From NCBI GenBank assembly GCA_009829735.1, contig CM020619.1, positions 12,019,777 through 12,083,776 of the forward strand: a DNA stretch of 64,000 bases. Direction: 5' to 3'. The stretch comes from Pyropia yezoensis (lineage: Eukaryota; Rhodophyta; Bangiophyceae; Bangiales; Bangiaceae). Under the pieces are notes generated by a model. That model did no database searches. It had not been told where the DNA came from and was given only the letters and a program-made list of their open reading frames with translations. The position numbers and the translations under genes are program-made. Shown piece after piece: positions 9,966-21,426 of the stretch; the stretch's first letter is position 1; each line of letters opens with the position of its first letter.

Positions 9966-12110
9966 ATGTCGTTTGAGCGGTACCGCCTGCGGATGTCCCC
10001 GCGGTGGATGACGCTAGAGCCCGCCGACTCGACGCTGCAGGTGCGGCAGGTGCTCTTTATTGACCGCACCTCGTGCGAGGTGTCACTGCGGGAGCGGCTA
10101 GAGGTGGCTGCGCTCAGCAAAGCCACTTCGGATGAGATTGTGTATGGGCTGGTTGGCATTGCCAACTCGTACATTGACCGGTAAGCTGGTTAGCTGGCTC
10201 GTGTTGCAACCGTGCCTTCTCCGCTCTTCTCTCTTTAACGCGCACCTGTATCTGTTAGATTTTCAATGCTCTGTTGTGCTTGAGCTCTGTTATGAACGCT
10301 CAGCTCACGCGCGCACATGTGTTTTCCCCTGGTCTCTGTTGGACTCCCTGACCTCTACTGCATGTCTGACTCATCCTGCTATCCCACTTGGCCGTTGCTA
10401 CTCGGACACGCCTGAATCCCCAGGTACCTCATTGTGGTGCGGAAGCGCGAAGTGGCCGGCCACGTCATGGAGCAGACTGTCTACCGGGCGGCCAAAATGG
10501 AGGCCATCTCTGTGCTGGCGCCGACACTTTCAGTCCTTCCCAACAAGACGCGCTACTCTAAGGCAGACAAAAAAGCCGAGGTCGCGGCCAAAAAGGCCTT
10601 GGACACTGTGCTCGGTCTGGGCAGCTGCTACTTCTCCTTTGATTTCGACATGACCCGGCACCTGCAAGCGCGGAGCACAACCAGTGGTGGCACCGTAGCG
10701 CCCGCGCTGCCGTCGCTGACGCGGGCCGACATGCGGTTTGTGTGGAACCGGCACGTGTCGACCGACGTGGTGCGAATGGGGCTGGTCGACTGGGTGCTCC
10801 CGCTTGTCCTCGGCTATGTTGGTGTCGGCTCGGCGATTGTGGCGGGCAAGAGCGTGCGGCTGGCCATCATGTCCCGCCGCGCCGCGGACCGCCCGGGCCG
10901 CCGCCTCACAGTCCGCGGCGCCGACATGCAGGGGGAGGTGGCGAACTTTGTCGAGTCGGAGCTGCTATTGAGCCACGCCGACTCTGCCGCGTCGTTTGTG
11001 CAGGTCCGCGGCAGCATGCCCCTCCTGTGGGCGCAGCCGGCGGCGCTGTCTCTCAAGCCCAAGCCGGTGCTCAAGCACGAGCCCGTGGGCGGCGCTGCCG
11101 CCGCTGCCGAGGATGGCACCGTCCCGGTTGCCAGCACCACGGCGCCTTCGCACTCCACCACCCCTGCGGCGCGGCATTTCAAGAAACTGACCGACACGTA
11201 CGGCTCGGTGACGGCCGTGTCCCTCATTGACGCCACCGGTCCCGAGGCGGTGCTCGGCCGGGAGTTGGCCTCGATTCTGTCTGCTGGCGTCACGTCGGGG
11301 GTGCCTCCCAGTGTTCGGTACCTGGCGTGGGACTTTCACTCAGAGTGCGCGGGGATGAAGTACGACCGGGTGGGTGCTCTGCTGGCGTCCATTCGGCGAG
11401 ATGTGGAGGCTGCGGGAGTGTGCCGCCTGCGGGCGGGGCGGCTGGTCAAGTCCCAAACGGGCGTCGTGCGGACCAACTGTGTCGACTCGCTGGACCGCAC
11501 CAATGTGGTGCAATGTGCGCTGGCAGCCACCGTCGCAGACGAAGTGCTCCGCGCGTTTGGGGTGCTCCCCGCGGGCGGCACCGCTATGGACCGGGCTGCG
11601 ATGGGCCCCCGCGGTGCCCCGTCGTTTGCCACCGTCTTTCAGACGCTGTGGGCGGACAATGCGGACGAGATGTCGCGAGTGTACGCGGGGTCCCCAGCCC
11701 TGAAGACCGACTACACACGGACGGGCAAGCGGTCCAAGGCGGGTGCTGCCAAGGACGGCCTCAGCAGTGCCCGCCGGTACGTGGCCAACAACTTCAGCGA
11801 CGGCGCCCTACAGGATGCCCTCGACGTGTGGGCGGGCGTGGCGTCGGCGCGCAAGGCCGACGCGCGGTCTCCGACCGACGAGACGGCCGAGGAGAAGGCC
11901 CTCAAGCCGGCGGCCAAGGACAAGGCCCTCCTGGCGGCCCTGGCACTGTGCCTCGCGCTAGCCCCCGCTGGGGCTGTGTATGGGGGCCGGTGGTACGTGC
12001 GGCTGGGGCTGGTGGTTGCACTATTGGGCGCCGCTGGGGGGGCGGGCTTCTTGGTGCTCAAGAGTGGTCGCAAGTTTGTGAGCCGCCCCAAGCTGTTGGG
12101 CACGACTTGA
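9966..12110 (+). CDS. SAC1: SAC1-type phosphoinositide phosphatase
   Basis: Two exons, 9966-10180 and 10424-12110, joined across a GT-AG intron (donor GTAAGC, acceptor CCCCAG) give 633 aa; the splice restores NSYIDR|YLIVVRKREVAG, the usual SAC-domain start of the YLIV strand. The catalytic CX5R loop is RTNCVDSLDRTNVVQ with the nucleophile at about C424, matching SAC1 rather than the synaptojanin or Fig4 variants. The C terminus has two hydrophobic segments (about residues 574-592 and 600-620), as in ER/Golgi SAC1, which dephosphorylates PI4P and sets lipid exchange at ER contact sites. Length fits the family (roughly 590-630 aa). A Ser/Thr/Ala-rich insert before HFKKLTDTYG is species-specific low complexity. 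The downstream SAC core (AWDFHSECAGMKYDRV) is intact. Confidence 0.95.
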
Positions 12111-12968
12111 ACACTCACGACCCGAGGGCGGGGAGGGGGGGTGAAGTGGAGTGGGCAGAAAGAGGCGGGGGGGTCGAAGGAAGAGGCAGGGAGGCAGGGG
12201 GAAGGGGCTAATACGAGGGGTGCGCCGGGGGGGGAAGCGGGCACGCGTGTCGGGGCATCTGTGGGGGAAGAGGGCAGTTCCAGCGTGCCAGAGGCGCGCA
12301 GGACGCCCTAGCACCCCGGCTGGGGAGCGCATCTCCCTCGGGGGTCCCCTCACCCCTCTGCGCGCTCGCCCTTGAGCTGTATTTTTTTGTTACGTTCATA
12401 CGGTACTGTTGATCGCCTCGTGAGAGTCCCTCTGTTCGTCTCTCTTCCGGTGGTTCATGCACACCCGGGGCGAAAGGCCGTGTCCGCCACTTTCCCACCA
12501 CCCTCAGCGCCAAATACCTCCGCTGCACTACTGCACCAGAGGAGCGCCGTTGTGCTCCCGTACGCGCACAGAGGACTGCTTGACAGCTACATACATGGTG
12601 CATAGGCGGGGGCCCCTGGCGGCGCGACACACACTGTCGGGGCGCTGCTCGCCCACCCAACGACGAAATTCCAACAGTGGTTGAAGGGGAGTGGAATGTC
12701 AATGATCAGTTGAGGAATCGGCTCCCAGCGCGTGCACCCGCTATGACTGCACCTCTCTCCCTGTCCCCTGTCTCTTCCCACCAGCAATGGTCGGTTCATG
12801 ACCCACCAACCAACCCCACCAATCCCTCTCTGCACTCTGTGACCCTTCCCCCCACCTCACACCTCCGTGCCCATCCTTTTTCTTCTGGGACTCTTCCCGC
12901 CACCCCCCCCCACCCCAAAGCCCCCTGCCCGTCTCTTCCCCCTGCCTGTGCCCCCTGACCTTGGCGGA
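12111..12968. other. Spacer between SAC1 and the CRAL-TRIO-like gene
   Basis: No gene recognised. The last 150 bases before 12969 are strongly pyrimidine-rich on the plus strand, as often seen upstream of genes in this window. Confidence 0.4.
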
Positions 12969-14038
12969 ATGGAGCCCTCTCTGCCGCTCCCCCCCATCGC
13001 CCCCCCCACCCCCGCCGCCGCCTTTGCCGCCGCCACCGCCGCCCCCCCCGGCAGCGACGCCGCCGCCCTCCACGACGCCGGCTTTCTCCGCCTCGCCGCC
13101 ACCGCCGCCCGCCGCCCGCTGCTCGTCATCACCGCCGCGGCGCTGCCGGTGGCACCGACCGCCCCCGTCTGGACCGCCGCCGTCGACGCCGTCACCGCCG
13201 CCCTCACCGCGTTGGTGCGTGTCGCCCCGCCCGTGTCGGTGGCGGGGGCGGTGACGGGTGAGGCAGGGGGGGAGGGAGATGGGGAGGGGGAGGGGGGGGT
13301 GGGCGTCCTCCTGATTGCATCCCGCCCAGACGGCGGGCGGGTGCTCCCGCCGGTGCGGGTGCTGGCGTCTGCCCTCTGGTCGGTCCCCCCCGAGGTGCGG
13401 GCGGGGATAGCAGAGGTGGGGTGTTTGCACCCCGGTGTGGGGCTCAGGGCGCTGCTGTGGGGGGTGTGGCCGTGGTTTGGCGGGCGGGTCTGGCGCCGGA
13501 TGGTCGTTGCCGACCGCATGGACGTACGACCGTGGGAGGGGGCCAAGAGGGGTGGGGCGGGGGACGGTTGAGCGGTGGACAGCGGGCGGTGGGCGCCACA
13601 GCGCTGTGCGGGTGGCCCCTCATGCCAGGGGGAGGGGGAAGACTCTTGGGCGGTGTGGCGCGCAGCAGGGGAGAGGGCGCGCGCGTTGCCGGCAGCGCCG
13701 GCAGTTCGAGGGGCGAACTGACGGCTAACCGCGGCGGCCGCCTTCGCTCCTGCGCACTCCCTTTATCGCCTGTCATCCATCCCTCACTCCTCCCCTCGCG
13801 CTCCCCACCTCCCGCACAGGAGCTGTGGACCGACGGCCTGGTGCGCCCCGACGACCTGGCGCTCCCCCCCGAGGCCTTCTCGTACGAGCGATCCGTCGCC
13901 GACGCGACCGCCGCAGCGGCGGGGCTGCTCGTCGCGTCGGGCGCCGCCCCGCCGTCGGCGCTGCCACGGACCACCGCACCGCCGCCGCCGCCAGTGGCAG
14001 CAGCCACCACCGCCACCCCCGGGATGGAGGGGGGGTGA
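12969..14038 (+). CDS. Divergent CRAL-TRIO / GAP1-homology (BCH-like) domain protein
   Basis: Two exons, 12969-13523 and 13820-14038, give about 257 aa. The donor is GAC|GTACGA and the acceptor CGCACAG|GAG; both are phase 0. Splicing joins VVADRMD to ELWTDGLVRPDDLALP, which recreates the order seen in the C-terminal half of divergent CRAL-TRIO (BCH/ARHGAP1) domains: a strand with RPLLVITAAALP, an alpha segment with IAEVGCLHPGVGLRALLWGV, then WPWFGGRVWRRMVVADRM, a LWTDGL turn and LPPEAFSYE. Such domains bind lipids or small GTPase regulators. The N terminus and the region 250-280 are Ala/Pro/Gly low complexity (a GEGDGEGEGG loop around residues 95-110). The assignment rests on motif order only, and no GAP domain is present. 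Confidence 0.6.
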
Positions 14039-17000
14039 CCCCCGCACCCGCCCCCCCCCCCCCCAGAGGGTGGCGGTGGCGGGGGTGGGGAGCGCGGGGG
14101 GCGGACCTCCACCAAGTTTCCTCCATGTGGCTGTCAACGACGGCCCCCCTCCGCTGTCCTACCCTGTGGTTGTCGCCCCAAACCTGCATGGCGTGCGCGC
14201 GCACGCCTACCATCTGGCGGTGGGCGAGCGGGCGGGTGGGCTGACTGGCGGGCTGGCTGGCGGGCGGGTAGCAGGGCGACCACCCTCCCCCCCCCCCCCC
14301 CCTTTAAGTATAAACTGCGTGCCGTGCGGCGCATTCCCCGCTGGGTGCGAGCCTGGCAGCGCAGCCGCTACAATGGGAGGCGCGCGTGCCCGGGCGCTTG
14401 GCCGTGGGGGACGAGCTCGCCCCCGCTCGCCCCCACTCCGCCCCGCCCTACAAGAACAAAAAGAGAAGGTAGACGAAGGAGCATGGAAAGAAAGGGAGGG
14501 GGGAGGGGGAAAGGCGGTCTGGGGAGGGGGGGGGGCATCCCCGTCAAGGAGAGCTGGGGAAAGGGTCAGGTCGGGAGAGCGTGGGCGGCGTTCGCCATCA
14601 TGGGATGGTCCCCCTCCCCCCCCATCTGTCCCACCTGGCGGCGGACCCCCCCTGTCCACTTCGCAGACACCGCAGCGCCACAGCGGCAGGAGCAGGTCGG
14701 CAGTCACGCGGCAGCGGCAGTGGTACCGAGTGACGGTGGCGGCAGCCGGCACGGCAGCAGCAATGGCTGGTGCCAGCCCCGGCCAGCGGCGGCAGCATGT
14801 GCCGGGAGGGCGTGTGCCAGCCACAGCGGGCGGGACGCGGCGACACGCTGCAGGGCGGCGGGCAGTATCTGGCGGGCTGCCGCCTCACGCCCAAGCCAAG
14901 TCAGATGCGGAGGTGGGGGGGGGGGGGGGGGGGGGGGTTGGGGGGCAGGGTCACCCCTCACGCTGGCTGCCGGCCCAGCCCCCACTCCATCGGCGTGCCG
15001 ATTGTGGGTCAGTGCTGCACAGCGGCGGCCCGCCCCGAGCCCGCCCTTAACGCACCTATGGCAGGCACCTGCCGGATGGACCGCGGGTGCGGGGCGGGGA
15101 GTTGAGTGGCCAGGCGTGCGGCGGCCGCCGGCGCTGCCCCTTCTATCGGCCAGCCGCCCGTCGGTGCAAAAATGCCGCGCGGGCACGGCGGCGCGTCAGG
15201 CGAGGATGGTGGGCGCGGGGCGGGGGTGGGGACGGGGCCCGGGGGGGGAGGGCGTGCCCGCTGATGACGTGGCGGCGTGCGGGTGGTGGGTGGGCTGGGG
15301 ATGGGTGGATGGATGGTGGCCCACCCCCCCCCCGCGCGCGGCCGCCGACCGCAACCGCGCGGTGGAGGTGATCGTGGTGGGCCTCGCCCACCAAGGGCGT
15401 GAGCGGTGCCTCGCCAACCACGCGTGACGCGTGGTGGCGATGGCGCGCGTCGTCTTTTTTTTTTTGGGCACACCGTCCCCTGCTCCTCTTGCCCACCCTT
15501 GGAATCCCTTTTTTATTCGTTCTTTCCTCGTGACTCTTGGGCAAGCCGTGGCCGACAGGCGCACCCCGCGGGTGGGTCGAGGGCTGGCGTGGCGTGGGAG
15601 GGGGGGGGGAGGAGGGTGGTTGGTGGTGGCGCGGTCGGACAAAGCAGCCAGCCAATGGCGCCGTCGCCCATGACATGACGCCCACCACCCCAACACCAAA
15701 TGACCAACACCCCCCGCACGGCCGCAGCGCGGCCGAGAGATGGGTCCACCCCCTCTCCATGTGCAGCGTGGGCGTCATCACCCGCGACCCCCGCGGGCCC
15801 CCCGGCCACTTGCGCCCACCCTCGCCGCCCCCCGGCTCGCCCCTAACCCACCACCGCCACACCACCACCACCACCACCGCCACGCCACCAGTACTATCTG
15901 CTGCCACCACCCCCAGGCAGAGGCGCACCGCGGCACCCCCCCCCCCCACCCCTCGTTTTCCCATGATGGCGGCCCATTCCCGCCCCCCCCCTCCCCCCGC
16001 CTATTTTCTGTGATGCCGCCTCCTCTCCCCACCCCCCCACCCTCCCCCTCCCCACAACCACCCCCCGGCTCCCTTGGCCCCCTCTCCCCCCTCCGCGCCC
16101 GCGCCGCCGCGTCGTCGCCCGCCAGCGCCAGTGGCAGCCGCACGCACCTCACGGCGGTGGAGCTGGCTGGCGGGCGGGCGTTGGGCCCCCACTTCCGCCT
16201 CTCTCTCCCCGCTACCTCCTGCCAGCCCGGCCTGCCTCCCCCGCCCCCTATCTGCCCCCCCCTATCTGCCACCCCCTGTCCACCCCCCCCGCCTCGCCCT
16301 CCCTCTTCCGTCCCGCTCCCTCCTCACCCCCCCCCCTCTGACGAGCGGTCGCCTCCCCCCGCCGCCCCCCCCGTCTGCCGCGAGAGAGGCTGCCCGCCAC
16401 CCCATGGATGGGTATACGCCGGCCACCCCGCCCCGCTCCCCGCCCGCCTCCCTGCCTGCCTAGCGAGACTCGCCGCCTCCCCCCCCCCCCCGGTCTTGCC
16501 CGCCCCCAACCCCACCCACGGCGGCGCATCACGACCGCGTGGTCAGCGGGACGTGCCTCCTACCACCCGCCCGCCGCCTTTACCTCCGCCGCCGCCGCCG
16601 TTGTCGGTGCGTGGGACCCGCCACGCGACACCACGCCGCGCCGCCTCGTCGTCTTGAGTCCCTCCGCACCGCGCGCTGTGTCGGGCCGTGGCGCGAGGGG
16701 GCAGCGGCGGCAGCGGCGGCGGTGGCGTCAGCGGCGGCTGCCGTGGCGTCGGCTGTGGCGGCTCACAGTCCGTCCCCCGCCCCCCCCCCGTTTCCACACT
16801 CCCCGCCCCTTCCACTGGTCGGCGGCCGTTGCGTGGCGGCGGTCAGCAGGTCGGCAGCTGCGGCAGCCTCGGCAGCCGCGGCAGCCTTAGAGAGAGCGGG
16901 GGCCGTCGACGCCACAGGTGCCGCCGCCGCCGCCGCGGCCGTCTTCGCCATTCGCCGCCCGCCCCTGGCGGTGTGCTCGCTGCCTGCCGCCCTGCGCAGG

Positions 17001-17182
17001 TAGGTGGACGGGCGGGGGCCCATTCCAGGCTTGCCAGTCGTTTGGCGGCCCTTCCCTGTGGCCACTGTTCCCCTCTGCCTCCTCCCTCCGTTCGCTCCAT
17101 CGTTCCTGCGTTCAGAGGGATTGACGTTCTCTCCATTGCTCCTCGTCCTGCACTGTTGCTCCGCGGTCCCCCTCATTCTGAG
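14039..17182. other. GC-rich region without a confidently supported gene
   Basis: Frames on both strands are simple Pro/Arg/Gly/His-rich. It holds a 23-base G run (14915-14937) and a strongly C/T-rich plus strand from about 15980 to 16510. A plus-strand frame ending at 16999 may be an upstream exon of the membrane protein that starts at 17184: a donor AG|GTAGGT at 17000 and an acceptor CTGAG|G at 17182 are in matching phase. A Cys-containing plus frame near 14800-15100 was not recognised. Confidence 0.4.
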
Positions 17183-17183
17183 G

Positions 17184-19298
17184 ATGGGGCGGTGGATTGA
17201 CACCCGCGACCTACGCTCACCCGTCCCCCTCTCCTCGTCAGTCCCCGCGTGGGCCCACACGTATCCCCGTCCCGGACGAGTGCCGCTCGCCATCTCGAGC
17301 GCCTACCTCCGCTCCCTCTTGTGGGTGGTGGTGCCCTACCTGGTGGTCGCGTCGGTGGTGGCGGCCGCCGCGGTGGTTGGCGTGGCCGTGGTGGGGTTGC
17401 GGGCGTGGCGGCGGCGACGGCGGCGGCGCCAACAGCGGGGAGGAGGTAAGTCTAGCCCGGCTTTCGATTCCCCACCGTCCGCGTCGCCCACGTCGAGTGG
17501 ACGCACGCCCACGACCGGCAGCGAGGTCCGCTCCTCGGTCGATGGCGTCGTCGCCGACTGCGGCGGTGACTCGAATCCCGCCGCTTGCGACGTTACCAGT
17601 GGGGAGCTGGATGACGACAGCGACGGCGTCGCCGACGAAGCGGGCCACGGCGGCCACCGCGGCCATCGTTCCTGGCGAAGGGGAAGGACGGGCAGCGCCA
17701 CTGCTGCCGCCGGCAACGGAGTTCCAGAACCAGCGGCCCCTTCGCTGCCTTCCTTCTGGTCCACCGTTGCCGCGGTCGCTGCCGTCGTATCCGCCGCTGC
17801 CGTGCTGGCCGGCACCGCCATCGCGGCGGCAGCCGCCGCGGCCGTTGCTGGCGCGGTGGCGGACCTAGCCGCCTCTGCGGCGGCGCTGCTCACGGCTGCA
17901 CGTACGACAGTGCTGCCGTTGCTGCGCTTTGCGGTGGTCACGTTTGATGGCCTCCCGCCGGCGGTGGTGTCGGCCCTCTCCGACCTGGCGGCGCACGGAG
18001 GCGGGGGGGAGGGTGTGGCCGGGGGTCTCTTGGGCGGCGTCGGCGGCGTGGCACAGGTGGGCGCCCGCGCACGGTCGCTGCTGAACCAGCTCGTTGACGT
18101 GGCCGCCGGGGCGGACGAAGTGGTGGCGGCGGTAGAGCGCTGGGATGGGGTCGCCGCCGCGCTCTTTGCCGCCGCCGTGCTCGTCGTGGGGGTCTTCACG
18201 CCAGTGGTGGCGGGTGTGGCAGCGTCGGCGTCCAGCAGGGCCCCTTACGCGCTGGGCTACCGTGGCTGCGGCGAAGACGACGCAGCCACCGCCGCCGACA
18301 CACCCAACTTTCACCACGTCCGCGGGGGCGCCGCGGTCGCCGTCTCGGTGGCCGCCGCCATGGCCGCGGTCGCGGCGTGGGCGGCCACCGGCGGCGCCGC
18401 CGCTGCGGCTGCCGGCACTGCCGACGCGTGTATCACAGCGGCGGCGTGGCAATCCCTCCTGCTGTCGCAGGCGGCCTTCCCCGCCGCGTCCCCCCCCGTC
18501 TCCCCCGCGGCGGCGCCGCTTGCGGCCCACCTCCAGTGCCCTTCTGCTCTATCCGCCGACCTGCCGGGCCTGCTCGCGTCGGCCGCCACCGCCGCCGAGG
18601 CGGTCCGCCCCTACGCCGACGCGGTGGCCAACCTTGGCATTGGCGACCCTGCGGGGGTGGACGCGGCGCTCGACTGGGCGGCGGCTGTGCTGACCCGCCT
18701 GGGCGAGTGTGCGGACGTGGTCCCCCTGGGGGGACGGTTGGTGGCTTATGGATGCGCAGCGTCGGGGGTTGGGATGGGGGTGGGGGGCGGTGGGTCGGGG
18801 TGGGGGGGGGGGGGGGGGGGGGGGATGGTGCGCTCCCTCACCGCCCTGTGGGCGGGTCTTGCCGCCGCGGCGGTGGGCCTCACCGCCGTGGCGGGCATGG
18901 CCGCCGCGGCGGCGGCCACTACCCCCCGCCCGCCGGGGGGCGAGGGCGACAAGGGGAGGGTGGGTGAGGGGGACGCTGCCGACGCCCCGCAGAGGGCAGG
19001 GGGGCAGCCACGCTTGTCACCGCTGACCGCTTCGGCAAAGGCACCGCGTGACCCGGCCGCCGAGCCGCCGTCGTGCGTGTGGTGGTCGACGTCGGGAGGA
19101 GGCGGCGGCGGCGGCGGTGGCGGTGGCAGCGGTGGCGGCGGGGGCGGCAACGCCCTGGCTGCTCCTTTAGCGGCTGGCGCTGCGAGCGGCCCGTGGGCCC
19201 AGCTCCCGGTGGGGTCGCCCCCACCACCACTCTTTCCCCCGTCAGTGGCGGCTGCACCCGGAGGGGGTCAACCCCGCGGTCGACCGCCACCACCATGA
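17184..19298 (+). CDS. Multi-pass membrane protein, Tweety/prominin-like topology
   Basis: Open frame of 704 aa from ATG 17184 (MGRWIDTRD). Hydrophobic segments: one at about residues 46-73, followed at once by a run of arginines; a second at about 193-225; a third at about 328-355; a fourth at about 390-420; and a fifth near 555-580. Between the fourth and fifth lies a long loop with paired cysteines (ADACITAAAW, HLQCPS, GECADV). Five spans with a basic turn after the first and a large Cys-containing loop recall plant five-span membrane proteins and Tweety/prominin relatives; this is topology only, without a diagnostic motif. An upstream exon ending at 16999 joins in phase (GT at 17000, AG at 17182) and would extend the N terminus. 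A perfect donor GAG|GTAAGT at 17446 and acceptors at 17727 or 17733 delimit a stop-free, multiple-of-three segment that may be removed. Confidence 0.6.
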   Translation: MGRWIDTRDLRSPVPLSSSVPAWAHTYPRPGRVPLAISSAYLRSLLWVVVPYLVVASVVAAAAVVGVAVVGLRAWRRRRRRRQQRGGGKSSPAFDSPPSASPTSSGRTPTTGSEVRSSVDGVVADCGGDSNPAACDVTSGELDDDSDGVADEAGHGGHRGHRSWRRGRTGSATAAAGNGVPEPAAPSLPSFWSTVAAVAAVVSAAAVLAGTAIAAAAAAAVAGAVADLAASAAALLTAARTTVLPLLRFAVVTFDGLPPAVVSALSDLAAHGGGGEGVAGGLLGGVGGVAQVGARARSLLNQLVDVAAGADEVVAAVERWDGVAAALFAAAVLVVGVFTPVVAGVAASASSRAPYALGYRGCGEDDAATAADTPNFHHVRGGAAVAVSVAAAMAAVAAWAATGGAAAAAAGTADACITAAAWQSLLLSQAAFPAASPPVSPAAAPLAAHLQCPSALSADLPGLLASAATAAEAVRPYADAVANLGIGDPAGVDAALDWAAAVLTRLGECADVVPLGGRLVAYGCAASGVGMGVGGGGSGWGGGGGGGMVRSLTALWAGLAAAAVGLTAVAGMAAAAAATTPRPPGGEGDKGRVGEGDAADAPQRAGGQPRLSPLTASAKAPRDPAAEPPSCVWWSTSGGGGGGGGGGGSGGGGGGNALAAPLAAGAASGPWAQLPVGSPPPPLFPPSVAAAPGGGQPRGRPPPP
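17446..17733 (+). other. Candidate retained intron (exitron-like) inside the membrane-protein gene
   Basis: It starts GTAAGT, ends CCAG/CCAG-type AG at 17727 or 17733, is 282 or 288 bases (both divisible by three) and has no in-frame stop. It encodes a hydrophilic Ser/Thr/Asp-rich linker between the first two membrane spans. Both the spliced and unspliced forms keep the frame. Confidence 0.45.
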
Positions 19299-19700
19299 GC
19301 TCACGTGTGCGCGTCACGTCCTTGCGCTCCATTTTTTAGGGGGGCGGGGGGCGGCAGTGGCGGCGTCAGAAGGCTTGTGACCGGCGGGCGCGGGCGTGGC
19401 TGGTACGGGGTGTGCGTGCACCGCGTCGGCGCAGCGGGGCTGCCCTGCCGCGTCGGCGCGGCAATGGCGGTGGGGGTGGGAATGATGAGGGCATGGACTG
19501 CACTCCCGCCTGGGGCGGGTGCGGGGGGAGCGGGCGGATTCCCTTTGGGGGAGGGCGGACGCTGCGCCGCTGCGTGCGGCCACCGCCCGTCACCCCCCCC
19601 CATATGTGTCTCCCCCCCCGCAGACGCCAGCGGTGCCTCCCGACGTGAAGGAGGGGGGGGGAGGCGGTTGGCGCGCGCTCAGCACCCCACCCCGCAGCCG
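19299..19700. other. Convergent spacer
   Basis: About 400 bases between the plus-strand membrane protein and the minus-strand fucosyltransferase. No gene seen. Confidence 0.4.
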
Positions 19701-21384
19701 TCAGCGTCGCCCGTCGCGGCAATGGGCGAGCACACACAAAGAGAGAACAACAGGGTGCGTCTGCGCCAATGGCCCTACCCACCCGCTCGTCAAAGACCCT
19801 CCCCGCCCCCTCCTCCCCCCCCCACGCTCAGTACATGCACACGGCGCTCCCCCCCCCCGGGCTTCCCGCCAGCGGGCGATGTTGCCGCTGAGGCTGCTCT
19901 TGCCACTCCCCACAAACCCCCCCCCCGCGCCCACCGCCGCCCACATCTCGGTGAGGACCATGCCGTACAGCCAGCGGAGCGGGTGGATGGCGTCGGCGCC
20001 CCAGGCGGCCACCGGGTCCCGCGGGGGCGGGCCGGCCGCGTCCTCCAGCGCCTCCGCGTCCACGTCCGCCGCCCGCACCCACCGGCGGGGGCCGTGCCGC
20101 CGCGACAGGGCGCCGTACAGCCGCGCCGCGGCGGCCGACGTTGGCGAGTAGGCCACGTAGATGACGTCGGCCGAGCCGAGGAGGCTCCGCCCCGTCGGCG
20201 CCGCCGCCGCCGCCCCGCCCGCGGCGGTCACGTTGCCGCCCCACACCCGCTCCCCGCAGGCGGCGCCCTCCACCGCCGCCACCGCCGCGGCAATGACGCC
20301 GTCCCCGGCCGGCCCGGCGGCGGCCGTCTCCTCCCGGGGCATGACGCGGAGGTGGAGGACGACGGTCCCCCCCCCCCCCCCCCCCCGCCCCCCCCTCCCC
20401 CCCCTCCCCCCCCGCCGCCCTCCCCCCCCCCTGCCCGTCGGGGGGCCTCGCCGCCACCACCGCCGCGGCGGCGGCCAACAGCGCCCGCGCCGTCGCCACG
20501 TACTCTGCCCGCGGCGACAGGGCGGCGTGGCCGCCCGCGGCGGGCGCCGCCGGGTGCCGCCGCCGCTGCCACACCCCCGGCTCGTAGGGCGACGCCAGCA
20601 GCAGCGCGTCAGCCGGCACCCGGTCCCGCGGGGGGGTGGCGAGCACCGCGCCCAGCGCGGCGGCGGCGGGGGGGCGGAGCCACCGGTAGGGCGGCTCCGC
20701 GGCGGCCGCCCAGGGGGGCGCCCCCGCCCCCACGGGGGGGGGCCCCGTGTGGGGGGTGCCGCCGAAAAAGGCGGCGTACGCGTTGGGCCGCCCCACCGCC
20801 ACGCGGGGGCCCCCGGGGGTGCCGCCCAGCCCCGTGGCGGGCGGCAGCGTCAGGCCGCCGCCGCCGGCAGCGTCGGGGGCGGCAGCGGCGGCGGCGACGC
20901 GCCGCCCCGCGGGGGTGTGGAGGAAGGCGTCAATGGGCATGGCGCGGGCGGGGGGGTGAATGATAAAGTAGCCGCCGGGGCCGGCCAGCGGCTCCCCGCC
21001 GCCGCCCCCGGGGGGGGCCGCCCCGCCCGCCGTGCCGTCAATGTTGCCGTACGCCCGGCGGGGCCGCCGGGGGGGGGGCGGGGTGGCCGTCGCTGCCGCT
21101 GCCGCTGCCGCCGCCGCCGCCGCCGCCGCCGCTGCCGCCGTCGCCGCCGCCGCGGCCGTCGCCGCTGCGGCCGTCGCCGCTGTTGCCGCCGCCGTTGCCG
21201 CCGCTGCCGCTGCGGCCGCGGTGGCGGCGGTGGCTTTGGCCGCCGCCGCGGCGGTGGCGGCGTCGGCAGCGTCGGCCGCCGCCGCCGCCGCCTTTGCGGC
21301 CGCCGCGGCCGCCGCCGCGTCGGCCGCAGGGGCGGGGGTGGTGGTGACGCGCGCCGCCGCCCCGGTCGGCGCTGCCGCTGCCGT

Positions 21385-21426
<42 letters not shown>

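Noticed and set aside
15143-16657. His/Pro/Thr-rich frames on both strands
   Set aside because: Composition follows the C/T-rich strand; no start context, domain or splice support.
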